The notes: generated by a model from the sequence alone, not told the origin. Shown: positions 26,443 to 35,209, counted from the stretch's first letter. The stretch is 64,000 bases of DNA from Paraburkholderia sp. LEh10 (GCF_017814945.1 NZ_JAGIPX010000016.1:62001-126000), one strand, 5' to 3'. Numbers and translations: made by a program.

Positions 26443-26868
26443 ATGGCAACCATCAAGGTAGACGTCGTCAGCGCGGAAGAGCAGATCTTCTCGGGCCAGG
26501 CGAAGTTCGTTGCGCTCCCGGGCGAAGCGGGCGAACTCGGCATTCTGCCGGGTCACACGCCGCTCATCACGCGGATCCGTCCGGGTGCGGTGCGTATCGA
26601 AGCGGAAAACGGCGAAGAAGAGTTTGTGTTCGTCGCCGGCGGGATTCTCGAGGTCCAACCGGGCGCAGTGACGGTTCTGGCCGACACGGCGATCCGCGGC
26701 AAGGATCTCGACGAAGCAAAGGCCGAACAGGCTCGCAAGCGCGCGGAAGAAGCGCTGCAGAACACTGGCTCGAACCTCGAATACGCGACTGCGCAAGCAG
26801 AACTCGCGTATGCGACGGCCCAGCTTGCCGCGATCCAGCGTCTGCGCAAGTTGCGCGGACAGCACTAA
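26443..26868 (+). CDS. atpC: F1Fo ATP synthase subunit epsilon
   Basis: A 141-residue rotor subunit that can inhibit ATP hydrolysis. It has the N-terminal beta-sandwich (VDVVSAEEQIFSGQAKFVALPGEAGELGILPGHTPL) and the C-terminal helical pair rich in Ala and charged residues. AGGAG lies upstream of ATG 26443. It is the last gene of the operon and is followed immediately by a strong terminator. Confidence 0.96.
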   Translation: MATIKVDVVSAEEQIFSGQAKFVALPGEAGELGILPGHTPLITRIRPGAVRIEAENGEEEFVFVAGGILEVQPGAVTVLADTAIRGKDLDEAKAEQARKRAEEALQNTGSNLEYATAQAELAYATAQLAAIQRLRKLRGQH

Positions 26869-26881
26869 GCAGCAAAATCGA

Positions 26882-26908
26882 AAAGCAGCCCGTGTGGCTG
26901 CTTTTTTT
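26882..26908 (+). terminator. Terminator of the atp operon
   Basis: AAAGCAGCC (26882-26890) pairs with GGCTGCTTT (26896-26904) around a 5-base loop and runs into a T-tract to 26908. Confidence 0.92.
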
Positions 26909-27068
26909 GTCTTCTACTTGACGTTTACGGAAAGGTCAGCAAAATCATACCGATCCCGTGAGCAGCTGGAAAGCTGCGGGTAAGACTTGATGCCCGGTGG
27001 CGCTTCGCCGGGGCAAAATCGGTCGCAAACACATTTCAATACGGCGATTCACCTCTGGAGACAACACC

Positions 27069-28799
27069 ATGGCAACGCAGGCTGCAGGAGCGGGCGCGCT
27101 CATCGAACCAAAGGACGGGCTCTCATACGTACGCGGATCGACCGACGTGCCTCTGAGCGAGTCGACGGTGGGGCAGTTTCTCGTCGACACGGCACGGCGC
27201 TTTCCCGAGCGCCCCGCCGTGGTGTTTCGCGAACAAGATATTCGCTGGAATTGGAGGGAGTTTCTGCAAGAAGTCGACGTCTTGGCGTCGGGTTTGCTGG
27301 AGCTTGGCATCCAGAAGGGGGACCGCGTCGGCATCTGGTCGCCTAACCGCTTCGAATGGCTGATGACGCAGTTTGCGACGGCGCGTATCGGTGCTGTCCT
27401 CGTCAACATCAACCCTGCCTATCGGCTTGCGGAACTGGAGTACGCGCTAAACAAGGTCGGTTGCAAGGCGATCATTTCGGCAGAGAAGTTCAAGTCGTCG
27501 ATGTATCTGCAGATGCTGCAAGAACTGGCGCCCGAACTCGCAACGGCCACGCCTGGAGATCTTCACGCGGCGCGTCTTCCGGAGTTGCGCATCGTGATTC
27601 GCATGTGCGACGCCGAGACGCCGGGCATGTTGACGTTCTCCGATGTCATCGAGCGTGGGCGGATCGGGCTCGATCTGGGGAAACTCGACGTGATCGGGAC
27701 GACACTCGACGCAAACGACCCCATCAATATCCAGTTCACGAGCGGCACGACGGGCAACCCAAAAGGCGCCACGCTGACGCATCGGAACGTGGTCAACAAC
27801 GCACGCTACATCGCGGCGGCAATGCGTCTAACCGAGCAGGATTCGCTTTGCATCCCGGTGCCGCTATATCACTGCTTCGGGATGGTGCTGGCGGTGTTGG
27901 CGTGCGTATCGGTCGGCGCGACGATGGTGTTCCCGGGGGAAGCGTTCGATCCGGGCGCGACACTAAAGGCCGTCGCTGATGAAAAATGCACGGCGCTGCA
28001 TGGCGTGCCGACGATGTTCATCGCCGAGTTGGATCACCCGGATTTTGCGACGTTTGATCTCACGCGTCTGCGCACGGGCATCATGGCCGGGTCCCCATGC
28101 CCGATTGAAACAATGAAGCGCGTCGTTTCGCAGATGCACCTCGCGGAAATCACGATCGCTTATGGCATGACTGAGACGAGTCCAGTGTCGTTCCAAAGCT
28201 CGACGACCGATCCTTTGGACAAGCGGACAACCACAGTCGGTCGCATTCAGCCGCATCTCGAAGTGAAGGTAGTCGACGCGCTCGGCAACATCGTGCCCGT
28301 CGGCGAAACAGGCGAGCTGTGCACGCGCGGTTATTCGGTGATGAAGGGGTATTGGGGTGACGAAGCGAAGACACGTGAGAGCATCGTCGACGGCTGGATG
28401 CATACGGGCGATCTCGCGACAATCGACGCTGACGGTTATTGCAACATTGTCGGCCGGCTGAAGGACATGTTGATTCGCGGCGGCGAGAACATCTACCCGC
28501 GCGAAATCGAGGAATTCCTATTCCGACATCCGAAGATTCAGAGCGCGCAGGTCTTTGGCGTGCCCGATGCGAAGTACGGCGAAGAAGTTTGCGCATGGGT
28601 CGTTCTGCGCGCTGGCGAACATCTCACTGCCGAAGAGCTGCAGGAGTTCTGCCGCGGACAGATCGCCCACTACAAGATTCCTAAATACATCCGTTTCGTC
28701 GACGAATTACCGATGACCGTGACGGGCAAGGTTCAGAAGTTCGTCATGCGGGAACGGATGATCAGCGAACTACACCTGAAGGAAGACAAGACGGCTTGA
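27069..28799 (+). CDS. AMP-forming acyl-CoA synthetase (fatty-acid CoA ligase family)
   Basis: A 576-residue adenylate-forming enzyme that activates a carboxylic acid as acyl-AMP and then acyl-CoA. The ATP motif FTSGTTGNPKGATLTH, the YGMTETSP motif, the hinge/binding segment GRLKDMLIRGGENIYPREIEE and the C-terminal catalytic Lys in TVTGKVQK are all present. The start at 27069 (MATQAAG) has CTGGAGA upstream; the GTG at 26997 lacks one. It stands alone between two terminators. Medium- or long-chain fatty acid is the likely substrate class, but chain length cannot be judged. Confidence 0.9.
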   Translation: MATQAAGAGALIEPKDGLSYVRGSTDVPLSESTVGQFLVDTARRFPERPAVVFREQDIRWNWREFLQEVDVLASGLLELGIQKGDRVGIWSPNRFEWLMTQFATARIGAVLVNINPAYRLAELEYALNKVGCKAIISAEKFKSSMYLQMLQELAPELATATPGDLHAARLPELRIVIRMCDAETPGMLTFSDVIERGRIGLDLGKLDVIGTTLDANDPINIQFTSGTTGNPKGATLTHRNVVNNARYIAAAMRLTEQDSLCIPVPLYHCFGMVLAVLACVSVGATMVFPGEAFDPGATLKAVADEKCTALHGVPTMFIAELDHPDFATFDLTRLRTGIMAGSPCPIETMKRVVSQMHLAEITIAYGMTETSPVSFQSSTTDPLDKRTTTVGRIQPHLEVKVVDALGNIVPVGETGELCTRGYSVMKGYWGDEAKTRESIVDGWMHTGDLATIDADGYCNIVGRLKDMLIRGGENIYPREIEEFLFRHPKIQSAQVFGVPDAKYGEEVCAWVVLRAGEHLTAEELQEFCRGQIAHYKIPKYIRFVDELPMTVTGKVQKFVMRERMISELHLKEDKTA

Positions 28800-28834
28800 C
28801 TGGGCGCTGTTGCCAGCTTGCCAGCTGAAAAAAC

Positions 28835-28863
28835 AAACGCCGTGTGCAAGTCACACGGCGTTT
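28835..28863 (+). terminator. Terminator after the acyl-CoA synthetase gene
   Basis: AAACGCCGTGTG (28835-28846) pairs with CACACGGCGTTT (28852-28863) around a 5-base loop; T residues follow. Confidence 0.9.
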
Positions 28864-28923
28864 TGCTTTCAAGCTAGCCGGCTCGCGCACGAAGACTCAA
28901 TAGCGCGCAAACGTTTGGCGAGG

Positions 28924-29000
28924 CAAAAAAAAAGCGGGCCTGGAGCCCGCTAAAAACCACACGCTACGGGGTTAGCGCGAGGAGACCATTGGAGGAACCG
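28924..29000 (-). ncRNA. Candidate small RNA with anti-Shine-Dalgarno patches; 5' end unknown
   Basis: Read on the minus strand, two pyrimidine-rich patches complementary to ribosome binding sites (CCTCC at 28995-28991 and TCTCC near 28984) are followed by a 5-bp hairpin (CGCTA/TAGCG, 28977-28962) and then a classic terminator, AGCGGGC/GCCCGCT (28951-28933) with nine T residues. No protein gene on the minus strand is close: the nearest stop is over 600 bases upstream. This order of unpaired CU-rich motif, hairpin and poly-U terminator resembles base-pairing sRNAs. No convincing promoter was found, so the 5' end and even the existence of a separate transcript are uncertain. Confidence 0.4.
28925..28951 (-). 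terminator. Minus-strand Rho-independent terminator
   Basis: A 7-bp GC-rich stem with a 5-base loop; on the minus strand it runs into nine T residues (A-run at 28925-28933 on the plus strand). Confidence 0.85.
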
Positions 29001-29585
29001 ACTAATCAGCGCGATCCGCGCCGATCACGACTCCAGCAGAGATGCCCCTATGAAGAGCTTCGGCGCCTGCGCCGACCGACCAAATGGTTGTGCACAAAGA
29101 CACTGCTACCCGGTCGCATCCTTGCTGAACCCGTGAAAGGCATTGTGGGCGAATTACCCGGCGCGCGCGGTAACAAAGTGTTTCAGGTTGTAACGCCCGT
29201 CAGATAAGGCGTTGCGGCATTCTTTACTGCCAAAAACTGCTTTTGAAGTAATAATTACCTATACCTTTTGAGACCACTACGCGCAGTTTCGTCCGTTCGT
29301 TCGGAGCGCATATTGCGGTGCGCTATAGCGGTCAATCGTCCGATGCGCCATTTGAGCGCTCCTGTTACGCATTGAATTTCAAATGCTCATACGGATTCCG
29401 CGAGCACATGTTTGAGGCAGCCGTGCGCCATGCAACAGCACGTGTATGTTGCAGCGCACAATTCTTCGACCGTCCTCAAGGGTCTTTTCTGAGAACAGAC
29501 CGACTGTCTGGCACGAAAACATTCGGAAAGCAGCGGCATATCCCGATCGGTAAGTGCGACTGCTCCCTCCGTCACAAACTCGGTG
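29001..29585. other. Intergenic region without a recognisable gene
   Basis: Open frames here are short, lack ribosome binding sites and resemble nothing I know. An AT-rich stretch at about 29235-29275 could hold promoters. It separates the sRNA candidate from the PheC-like gene. Confidence 0.4.
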
Positions 29586-30365
29586 CTATTTCAGCCATCT
29601 GTCGGAGATAGCCTGATATTCGCCCGTGGCGCGTGCAAGATGCAGCCACTGATCAACGTACTGCTGAAACACCACATCCCCTCGCGGCACAAGCCACGCT
29701 TTCTCCCCATACTGGAACGGCTTGTCCGGATGCACCGCGCACAGCCCCGGATTGAGCTTTTGCTGTAACAGCGTCTCGGACGCATCCGTCACCATGACGT
29801 CTGCCTTGCCAGCAAGAATCTGCTTGAAAATAGTGACGTTGTCCGGATAAACGGTGAGAGTCGCGTGCGGGAGGTACTGCTTCGCAAAGCGCTCGTTGGT
29901 GCCGCCCGGATTGACGATCACACGAGTGGACGGCCGATCGATTTGCGCTACCGTCTGGTACTTGCCGACGTCGTCGCAACGAACGATGGGCGATTTGCCG
30001 TCTACCTGGTACGCGTCGGTGAAGAATGCGCGCTTCTGGCGGTCGAGTGTGGTGGAGACGCCGCCCACAGCGACGTCACACTTCGCCAGGAAATCGTTCA
30101 TCAGGTTCGACCAGGATGTTTTCACGAACTCCGCCTTCACACCGAGCGATTTCGCCAACGATTCGGTCATATCGACGTCGATGCCCTCGAACTGACCGTC
30201 CTGCCTATAAAAGGAGTAGGGCTTGTAGTCGCCCGTCGTGCAGGCGCGCAGCGTGCCGCGCGCGAGAATATCGTCGAGCCTGGACGGTGCAGGTGCGGCA
30301 CTTTGCGCATGCGCCGCGCCTCCGAAGCACAGCGCGCTTACGAGGACCAAGGTCGCTTTTTTCAT
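29586..30365 (-). CDS. Periplasmic PheC-like protein: cyclohexadienyl dehydratase or amino-acid-binding protein
   Basis: A 259-residue protein with a signal peptide (MKKATLVLVSALCFGGAAHAQ is its region) and a bacterial solute-binding type 3 fold. It resembles Pseudomonas cyclohexadienyl dehydratase PheC closely: TTGDYKPYSF, TSWSNLMNDF, IVNPGGTNERFA, DNVTIFKQI, VTDASETLLQQ with the Glu that acts as general acid in PheC, LCAVHPDKPF and YVDQWLH. PheC converts prephenate or arogenate to phenylpyruvate or phenylalanine in the periplasm. It stands alone with no ABC permease genes, which favours an enzyme over a transporter part. AAGGAGATTCA precedes the start. Enzymatic function is likely but not proven by sequence. 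Confidence 0.75.
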   Translation of the reverse strand: MKKATLVLVSALCFGGAAHAQSAAPAPSRLDDILARGTLRACTTGDYKPYSFYRQDGQFEGIDVDMTESLAKSLGVKAEFVKTSWSNLMNDFLAKCDVAVGGVSTTLDRQKRAFFTDAYQVDGKSPIVRCDDVGKYQTVAQIDRPSTRVIVNPGGTNERFAKQYLPHATLTVYPDNVTIFKQILAGKADVMVTDASETLLQQKLNPGLCAVHPDKPFQYGEKAWLVPRGDVVFQQYVDQWLHLARATGEYQAISDRWLK

Positions 30366-30537
30366 TGAATCTCCTTTATCGTTGTTTATCGTGAGTCAAC
30401 CGAATCGATAATAGCCAGCGCAACTATCCGTGACCATCGACCGGAAGGGATAGGACAAACAGCAATTGCGGGGACCACGGAGGCGGCGGCGGGCGTCCAA
30501 CGGTTAAAATGGCGCTTTGCCTTCAGTCGCGAGCAAC

Positions 30538-31641
30538 GTGGCCCACAACCTCCTCAACGACACTTTCCTGCGTGCGCTGTTGCGCCAGCCTACCGAGTAC
30601 ACGCCGATCTGGCTGATGCGCCAGGCAGGACGCTATCTGCCGGAGTACAACGCGACGCGCAGCCGCGCGGGCAGTTTCCTCGGGCTCGCGAAGAATCCCG
30701 ACTACGCGACGGAAGTCACGTTGCAGCCGCTGGATCGCTATCCGCTCGACGCCGCGATTCTTTTCTCCGACATCCTCACGATCCCCGATGCAATGGGTCT
30801 CGGCCTCGATTTCCAGGTGGGCGAAGGGCCAAAGTTCGCGCGTCCCGTGCGTACCGAAGACGATGTCGCGCGCCTCGCCGTCCCCGATATCGACAGCACG
30901 CTGCGCTACGTCACCGACGCCGTGCGCCAGATCCGCACCGCGCTGACTGACGCGCAAGGTCGCCAGCGCGTGCCGTTGATCGGTTTTTCGGGCAGCCCGT
31001 GGACGCTTGCGTGCTACATGGTCGAAGGCGGCGGTTCCGACGACTTCCGGACGGTGAAGTCGATGCTGTACGGCCGCCCGGATCTGATGCATCGCATTCT
31101 GGACGTCAATGCAAAGGCGGTCGCCGCGTATCTGAACGCGCAGATCGAGGCGGGCGCGCAAGCGGTGATGATCTTCGATACGTGGGGCGGTGCGCTCGCC
31201 GACGGGGTCTATCAACGCTTCTCGCTGCACTACATTCGGCAGGTCGTGAGCCAGTTGAAGCGCGAGCACGACGGCAACCGCGTGCCCGTGATCACCTTCA
31301 CGAAGGGGGGCGGATTGTGGCTCGAAGAGATCGCCGAGACGGGCGTCGATGCCGTCGGTCTCGACTGGACGGTGAATCTTCGCAAGGCGCGCGAGCGCGT
31401 CGGCAGCAAGGTCGCGCTTCAGGGCAACATCGATCCTTCCGTGCTGTTTGCATCGCCCTCGACAATCCGGATCGAGGCGCGCGCCGTGCTCGACAGCTTT
31501 GGCAATTTCCCTGGCCACGTCTTCAACCTGGGGCACGGTATTTCGCAGTTCACGCCGCCGGAGCACGTGGCCGAGCTGGTCGATGAAGTGCATCGGCACA
31601 GTCGGGCGCTCAGATCCGCGGGCGGCGGCCAGCCGGCATAA
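30538..31641 (+). CDS. hemE: Uroporphyrinogen decarboxylase
   Basis: A 367-residue cytoplasmic haem-pathway enzyme that decarboxylates the four acetate arms of uroporphyrinogen III. The signature PIWLMRQAGRYLPEY near the N-terminus has the substrate-binding Arg, and FSDILTIPDAMGLGL holds the catalytic Asp. The start is set at GTG 30538 (M-AHNLLNDTFLRALL) from comparison with Burkholderia HemE; the TTG at 30517 would add seven residues. No strong ribosome binding site is visible. The following 435-bp spacer separates it from priA. Confidence 0.94.
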   Translation: MAHNLLNDTFLRALLRQPTEYTPIWLMRQAGRYLPEYNATRSRAGSFLGLAKNPDYATEVTLQPLDRYPLDAAILFSDILTIPDAMGLGLDFQVGEGPKFARPVRTEDDVARLAVPDIDSTLRYVTDAVRQIRTALTDAQGRQRVPLIGFSGSPWTLACYMVEGGGSDDFRTVKSMLYGRPDLMHRILDVNAKAVAAYLNAQIEAGAQAVMIFDTWGGALADGVYQRFSLHYIRQVVSQLKREHDGNRVPVITFTKGGGLWLEEIAETGVDAVGLDWTVNLRKARERVGSKVALQGNIDPSVLFASPSTIRIEARAVLDSFGNFPGHVFNLGHGISQFTPPEHVAELVDEVHRHSRALRSAGGGQPA

Positions 31642-31760
31642 AGCGGCTTTGCGACTGTGACGTTTTTGTTGCAACGCAGCGCGCCGGGTTTTCCGCGCGA
31701 GGGGGAAAATAGCGTTCCATTGCCCGCCCGCTGGTCCTCTTCGCCTTGTCAAGACTTGAC

Positions 31761-31769
31761 TTATGCACA
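31761..31769 (+). promoter_or_regulatory. DnaA box (TTATGCACA)
   Basis: Matches TTATNCACA. It is 191 bases upstream of the second box in the same orientation. Confidence 0.55.
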
Positions 31770-31951
31770 TTTGTCACGCTGCGACGCGGTAGAGGGATAG
31801 ATCATCGTGCCCGTCTTGAAATATCGTCGTTTTTCTGGTCAATCCCTTGAGTGACAAGGCTTCGCGGGTTCTTAAGACAAATGTGCGCAATCCCACAAAG
31901 AGGCTCGCGCGGCGCGGCCTTCGAGACATCGAAGCCGAGTTCTCAACAAAG

Positions 31952-31960
31952 TTATCCACA
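31952..31960 (+). promoter_or_regulatory. DnaA box (TTATCCACA)
   Basis: Exact match to the high-affinity DnaA box, 117 bases before the priA start. Confidence 0.65.
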
Positions 31961-32076
31961 GGCAGCCGGGACTTTGCGCATTTCTCGATGCAAATTCAAA
32001 ACTTAGCGCGGAAATTGAAGTTTTACTTTAAGTCTGACGGTCCCGGCCCTCGGCGTGTGAACCGCTGCCTACGCGA

Positions 32077-34344
32077 ATGGTGCCTATGCGGCCCGACGAT
32101 CTGACGGGCACCTATGTCCGCGTCGCGCTCGATCATCCACTGCCGACGCTGTTCGACTATCGCTGCGACGCCAGGCGGGCGCCTGCGCCCGGCATGCTCG
32201 TCAGCGTGCCGTTCGGCAAGCGGCGTATCGTTGGCCTCGTCATGGAAGTGACCGCGCACAGCGAGGTGCCCGGCGACCGTCTCAGGTCGGTGGACGAAGT
32301 GTGCACTGGCTGTCCGCCGCTTTCGGAGCACTGGCTGCAACTCGCGCAGTTCGCCGCTGACTACTATCAGCGCGGCATCGGTGAGGTTGCGTTGCCGGCG
32401 CTTCCGCAGGCGCTGCGCGACGCCGCGCGTTGGGCCCGGCTGCTTGCGCCGGAAGAGCGCTACCGATTGCTGCCCGCTGGCCATGCCGCCCTGCCGGATG
32501 CGCTGCCCGCCCGCGCCAGCGCGCTGCGTCGGCTGGCGGCGGCGCTTGCGGACGTCGAATCGCTGTCTGCCATCGATGCCCGCGCGCTGCATCCGAAAGC
32601 CGCCGTGACGCTCGAAGCGTGGCAAGCCGAAGGATGGGTCGCGCTCGACGTGATCGAGCCATCCGCGCCGCTTCCCGCGCAACATCAAACGCCGCCTGGC
32701 TCCGCGCTGCCGACGCTCACGGACGAGCAGGCGGCCGCCGTCGAAGCGATCGGCGACGCGCAAGGCTTCGCGCCTTTCCTGCTGCATGGTGTGACGGGCA
32801 GCGGCAAGACGGAAGTCTATCTGCGCGCGTTGGCCGGCTTGCTGGCCGCGAATCCGCATGCGCAGGCGCTCGTCCTCGTGCCCGAAATCAATCTCACGCC
32901 GCAATTCGAGGCGGCATTCCGCGCGCGTTTTGCGTCGATGGACGACGCGGCGATCGTCACGCTGCACAGCGGGCTCGCGGAAGGCGAACGCGCCCGCAAC
33001 TGGTTTGCGGCACACGCGGGACGCGCGCGCATCGTGCTCGGCACGCGGCTCGCGGTGCTGGCGTCGCTGCCGCAGCTGGCGATCATCGTCGTCGACGAGG
33101 AACACGATCCCGCGTACAAGCAGCAGGAGGGCTTGCGCTACTCGGCCCGCGACCTGGCGATCTGGCGCGCGAAGCAGCTTGGCATTTCCGTCGTGCTGGG
33201 TTCGGCGACGCCATCGATGGAAAGCTGGTGGCAGGTCGACCAGGGGCGTTACAAGCGGCTCACGTTGTCGCGCCGCGCCGTCGCCGAGGCCGCGCTACCC
33301 ACCGTCCGACTCGTCGATCTCGAAGACGAACGGCGACGCGGACGGGCATCGGTGGAAGGCCTGTCGGGCCCGCTGATCGCGGCGCTGAAAGTGCGCCTCG
33401 AACGTGGCGAACAAAGTCTCGTGTTCCTCAATCGTCGAGGCTATGCGCCGCAGCTGGCGTGCGACGCTTGCGGCTGGGTCGCGGGTTGCCCGCGTTGCAG
33501 CGCCTATGTCGTGCTGCATAAGCCCGAGCGCGCGCTGCGTTGTCATCATTGCGGCTGGGAATCGCGTATTCCGCGCTCGTGTCCGGAATGCGGCAACGTC
33601 GATATCGCGCCGCTCGGAAGAGGCACGCAGCGTGTCGAGGAGGCGCTTGCCAGCGCGGTGCCGGGCGCGCGCGTGCTGCGAATCGACGCCGACAGCACGC
33701 GGCGCAAGGGCAGTGCGCAGGCGCTCTTCTCCGACGTGCACGCGGGCGAGGTCGATATTCTCGTGGGCACGCAGATGATCGCGAAGGGGCATGATTTCCG
33801 TCGCGTGTCCCTCGTCGGCGTGCTGAACGCGGACACAGCGCTTTTCTCGCACGACTTCCGCGCAAGCGAACGGCTCTTCGCGCAACTGATGCAGGTGAGC
33901 GGCCGGGCAGGGCGTGCCGGTCTGCCGGGTGAGGTATTGGTGCAAACGCGCTATCCGCGTCACGCGCTGTACCACGCGCTGGCTCGCCACGACTACGTCG
34001 GCTTCGCCAATGCGACACTCGCCGAGCGTCGCGACGCGCATCTGCCGCCGTTCGTCTATCAGGCGATGCTGCGCGCGGAGGGCCGCACGCTGGACGCCGC
34101 GCTGGCCTTCCTGCAACAGGCCGCGGCGGCGCTCGCTGAGATTCCCGCCGCGAGCCGCGTAACCGTCTACGACGCCGTGCCGCTGACCATCGTCAAAGTG
34201 ATGCACGTGCATCGCGCGCAACTGCTGATCGAAAGCGTGTCGCGCGCGGCATTGCAGGCCACGCTGCGCGCGTGGCAACCATTGTTGCGCGCGCTCAAAG
34301 GCGTGCTGCGCTGGAGCATCGAGGTCGATCCGCTCGACATCTAG
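32077..34344 (+). CDS. priA: Primosomal replication restart helicase PriA
   Basis: A 755-residue 3'-5' superfamily 2 helicase that reloads the replisome at stalled forks. It has an N-terminal DNA-binding domain (RVALDHPLPTLFDY), Walker A GVTGSGKTEVYL, Walker B VVDEEHD, and a zinc region with cysteine pairs in CDACGW, CPRC, CHHCGW and CPECG, i.e. eight ligands for two zinc ions, followed by GRGTQRVEE. ATG 32077 and ATG 32086 are both possible starts. DnaA boxes just upstream suggest a link to replication control. Confidence 0.95.
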   Translation: MVPMRPDDLTGTYVRVALDHPLPTLFDYRCDARRAPAPGMLVSVPFGKRRIVGLVMEVTAHSEVPGDRLRSVDEVCTGCPPLSEHWLQLAQFAADYYQRGIGEVALPALPQALRDAARWARLLAPEERYRLLPAGHAALPDALPARASALRRLAAALADVESLSAIDARALHPKAAVTLEAWQAEGWVALDVIEPSAPLPAQHQTPPGSALPTLTDEQAAAVEAIGDAQGFAPFLLHGVTGSGKTEVYLRALAGLLAANPHAQALVLVPEINLTPQFEAAFRARFASMDDAAIVTLHSGLAEGERARNWFAAHAGRARIVLGTRLAVLASLPQLAIIVVDEEHDPAYKQQEGLRYSARDLAIWRAKQLGISVVLGSATPSMESWWQVDQGRYKRLTLSRRAVAEAALPTVRLVDLEDERRRGRASVEGLSGPLIAALKVRLERGEQSLVFLNRRGYAPQLACDACGWVAGCPRCSAYVVLHKPERALRCHHCGWESRIPRSCPECGNVDIAPLGRGTQRVEEALASAVPGARVLRIDADSTRRKGSAQALFSDVHAGEVDILVGTQMIAKGHDFRRVSLVGVLNADTALFSHDFRASERLFAQLMQVSGRAGRAGLPGEVLVQTRYPRHALYHALARHDYVGFANATLAERRDAHLPPFVYQAMLRAEGRTLDAALAFLQQAAAALAEIPAASRVTVYDAVPLTIVKVMHVHRAQLLIESVSRAALQATLRAWQPLLRALKGVLRWSIEVDPLDI

Positions 34345-34745
34345 CCGTTTATCGCCATCACGGTAGGCGTTGCCGTCAATATCGCCATCGGTTGCGCGCT
34401 GTCCGCGCGCGTGTCCGCACCGTATCGGAATAGCTCGGGGCAGGGCTCATGAGGGCGCCAGCAGTCCTCGACGACAAGATCGGCGCGCAGCCCGGCGCGC
34501 GCCGCCCTTGCTGCGCGGATTGCCGGTTCCGCGCCGACGATCGGCATTCACTTGAGCACAGCATTCCGGGCCTCGTTGTTTTCAGTTCGGGTTGCGGCGC
34601 CAGTGTCGCTGACAGCCGGCTGTGTCGTGTGCACGATCGACTCGTCGCGCCGCGCGACGGTTGTCGTCAGTCCTTGCCACAGCGTTGACCTTTCCGCGTC
34701 GAAGCACCCGCTTCCGAGTGCTCGCCTGCGGCAGGCACGCGGCGC
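34345..34745. other. Region without a recognisable gene
   Basis: Short open frames exist on both strands (for example minus 34341-34547), but none has a convincing ribosome binding site or family resemblance. It lies between the ends of priA and the convergent small membrane protein gene; no clear terminator hairpin was found. Confidence 0.4.
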
Positions 34746-34907
34746 TCAGGCCCGAAACGACTCCGTTTGCTTGCCCTCGCGTTCGTCTTCGTTCACTTCG
34801 GCGGCGGCCGGCTTGCTGCGCGACGCGCCCATCGCGCCACGAATGAACAGCACCATGCACGTCGCGAACAGCATCCAGATGCCCGCTACTACGAGCCACT
34901 TTTCCAT
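34746..34907 (-). CDS. Small single-pass membrane protein, 53 residues
   Basis: The frame starts at 34907 with AAGGTGA five bases upstream on the minus strand and encodes MEKWLVVAGIWMLFATCMVL, continuing FIRGAMGAS and a charged tail ending KQTESFRA. Residues 4-23 form one clear transmembrane helix; the tail is acidic and basic mixed. Good ribosome binding site, sensible composition and a clean transmembrane helix support a real gene, though I do not recognise its family. Two direct repeats lie in its upstream region (34933-35032). Confidence 0.65.
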   Translation of the reverse strand: MEKWLVVAGIWMLFATCMVLFIRGAMGASRSKPAAAEVNEDEREGKQTESFRA

Positions 34908-34932
34908 TTGGGTCACCTTGTTATGACTTCAA

Positions 34933-35032
34933 AACCCCGTACCGTCTGTCATTGCGTACTCCGTTACCCGCTTGATGGGAGGAGTTATAGCGAGACTTTG
35001 AACCCCGTACCGTGCGTCGTTGCGCATTCCGT
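34933..35032. repeat. Pair of 32-bp imperfect direct repeats
   Basis: 34933-34964 and 35001-35032 match at 27 of 32 positions, both starting AACCCCGTACCGT; the offset is 68 bp. They sit upstream of the small membrane protein gene and before putA on the other strand, so they may be a duplicated regulatory site. Confidence 0.6.
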
Positions 35033-35170
35033 GATCGATATAACGGCGCGATTCGGATTTCAATAAGGGCCGCTCGAAAATAAACCGATCCAGGGAAAAT
35101 ACCGAGCGCAACCGCGTGCATCCCAACGGTGCATGATGGTCTCAAACCCTTGTGCGACAACGCTCACAAG

Positions 35171-35209
35171 AGGGTGCAACCGAATCATGGAATTGGTTGC
35201 ACCTTTTTA
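35171..35209 (+). terminator. Terminator upstream of putA
   Basis: GGTGCAACC (35173-35181) pairs with GGTTGCACC (35195-35203) and is followed by TTTTTATT. No known plus-strand gene ends here. It may end a leader transcript of putA or a small RNA. Confidence 0.7.

Larger units (their letters stand above)
31642..32076. other. hemE-priA spacer with two DnaA boxes
   Basis: No gene is apparent in this 435-bp spacer. It holds a perfect DnaA box TTATCCACA at 31952-31960 and a consensus-compatible TTATGCACA at 31761-31769. The stretch from about 31980 to 32040 is relatively AT-rich. It must also contain the priA promoter, which I could not place with confidence. Confidence 0.5.

Noticed and set aside
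28989..29207. 72-codon plus-strand frame after the acyl-CoA synthetase
   Set aside because: TTG start, Arg-rich composition, no family resemblance, and it overlaps the minus-strand sRNA candidate.
31642..32076. Chromosomal origin of replication
   Set aside because: Only two DnaA boxes, no box cluster, no strong AT-rich unwinding region, and dnaA/dnaN are not adjacent.
34341..34547. Minus-strand frame MPIVGAEPAIRAARAAR as a possible racemase remnant
   Set aside because: Resemblance is limited to a few residues; it overlaps the priA end, has no good ribosome binding site, and no further family blocks follow.
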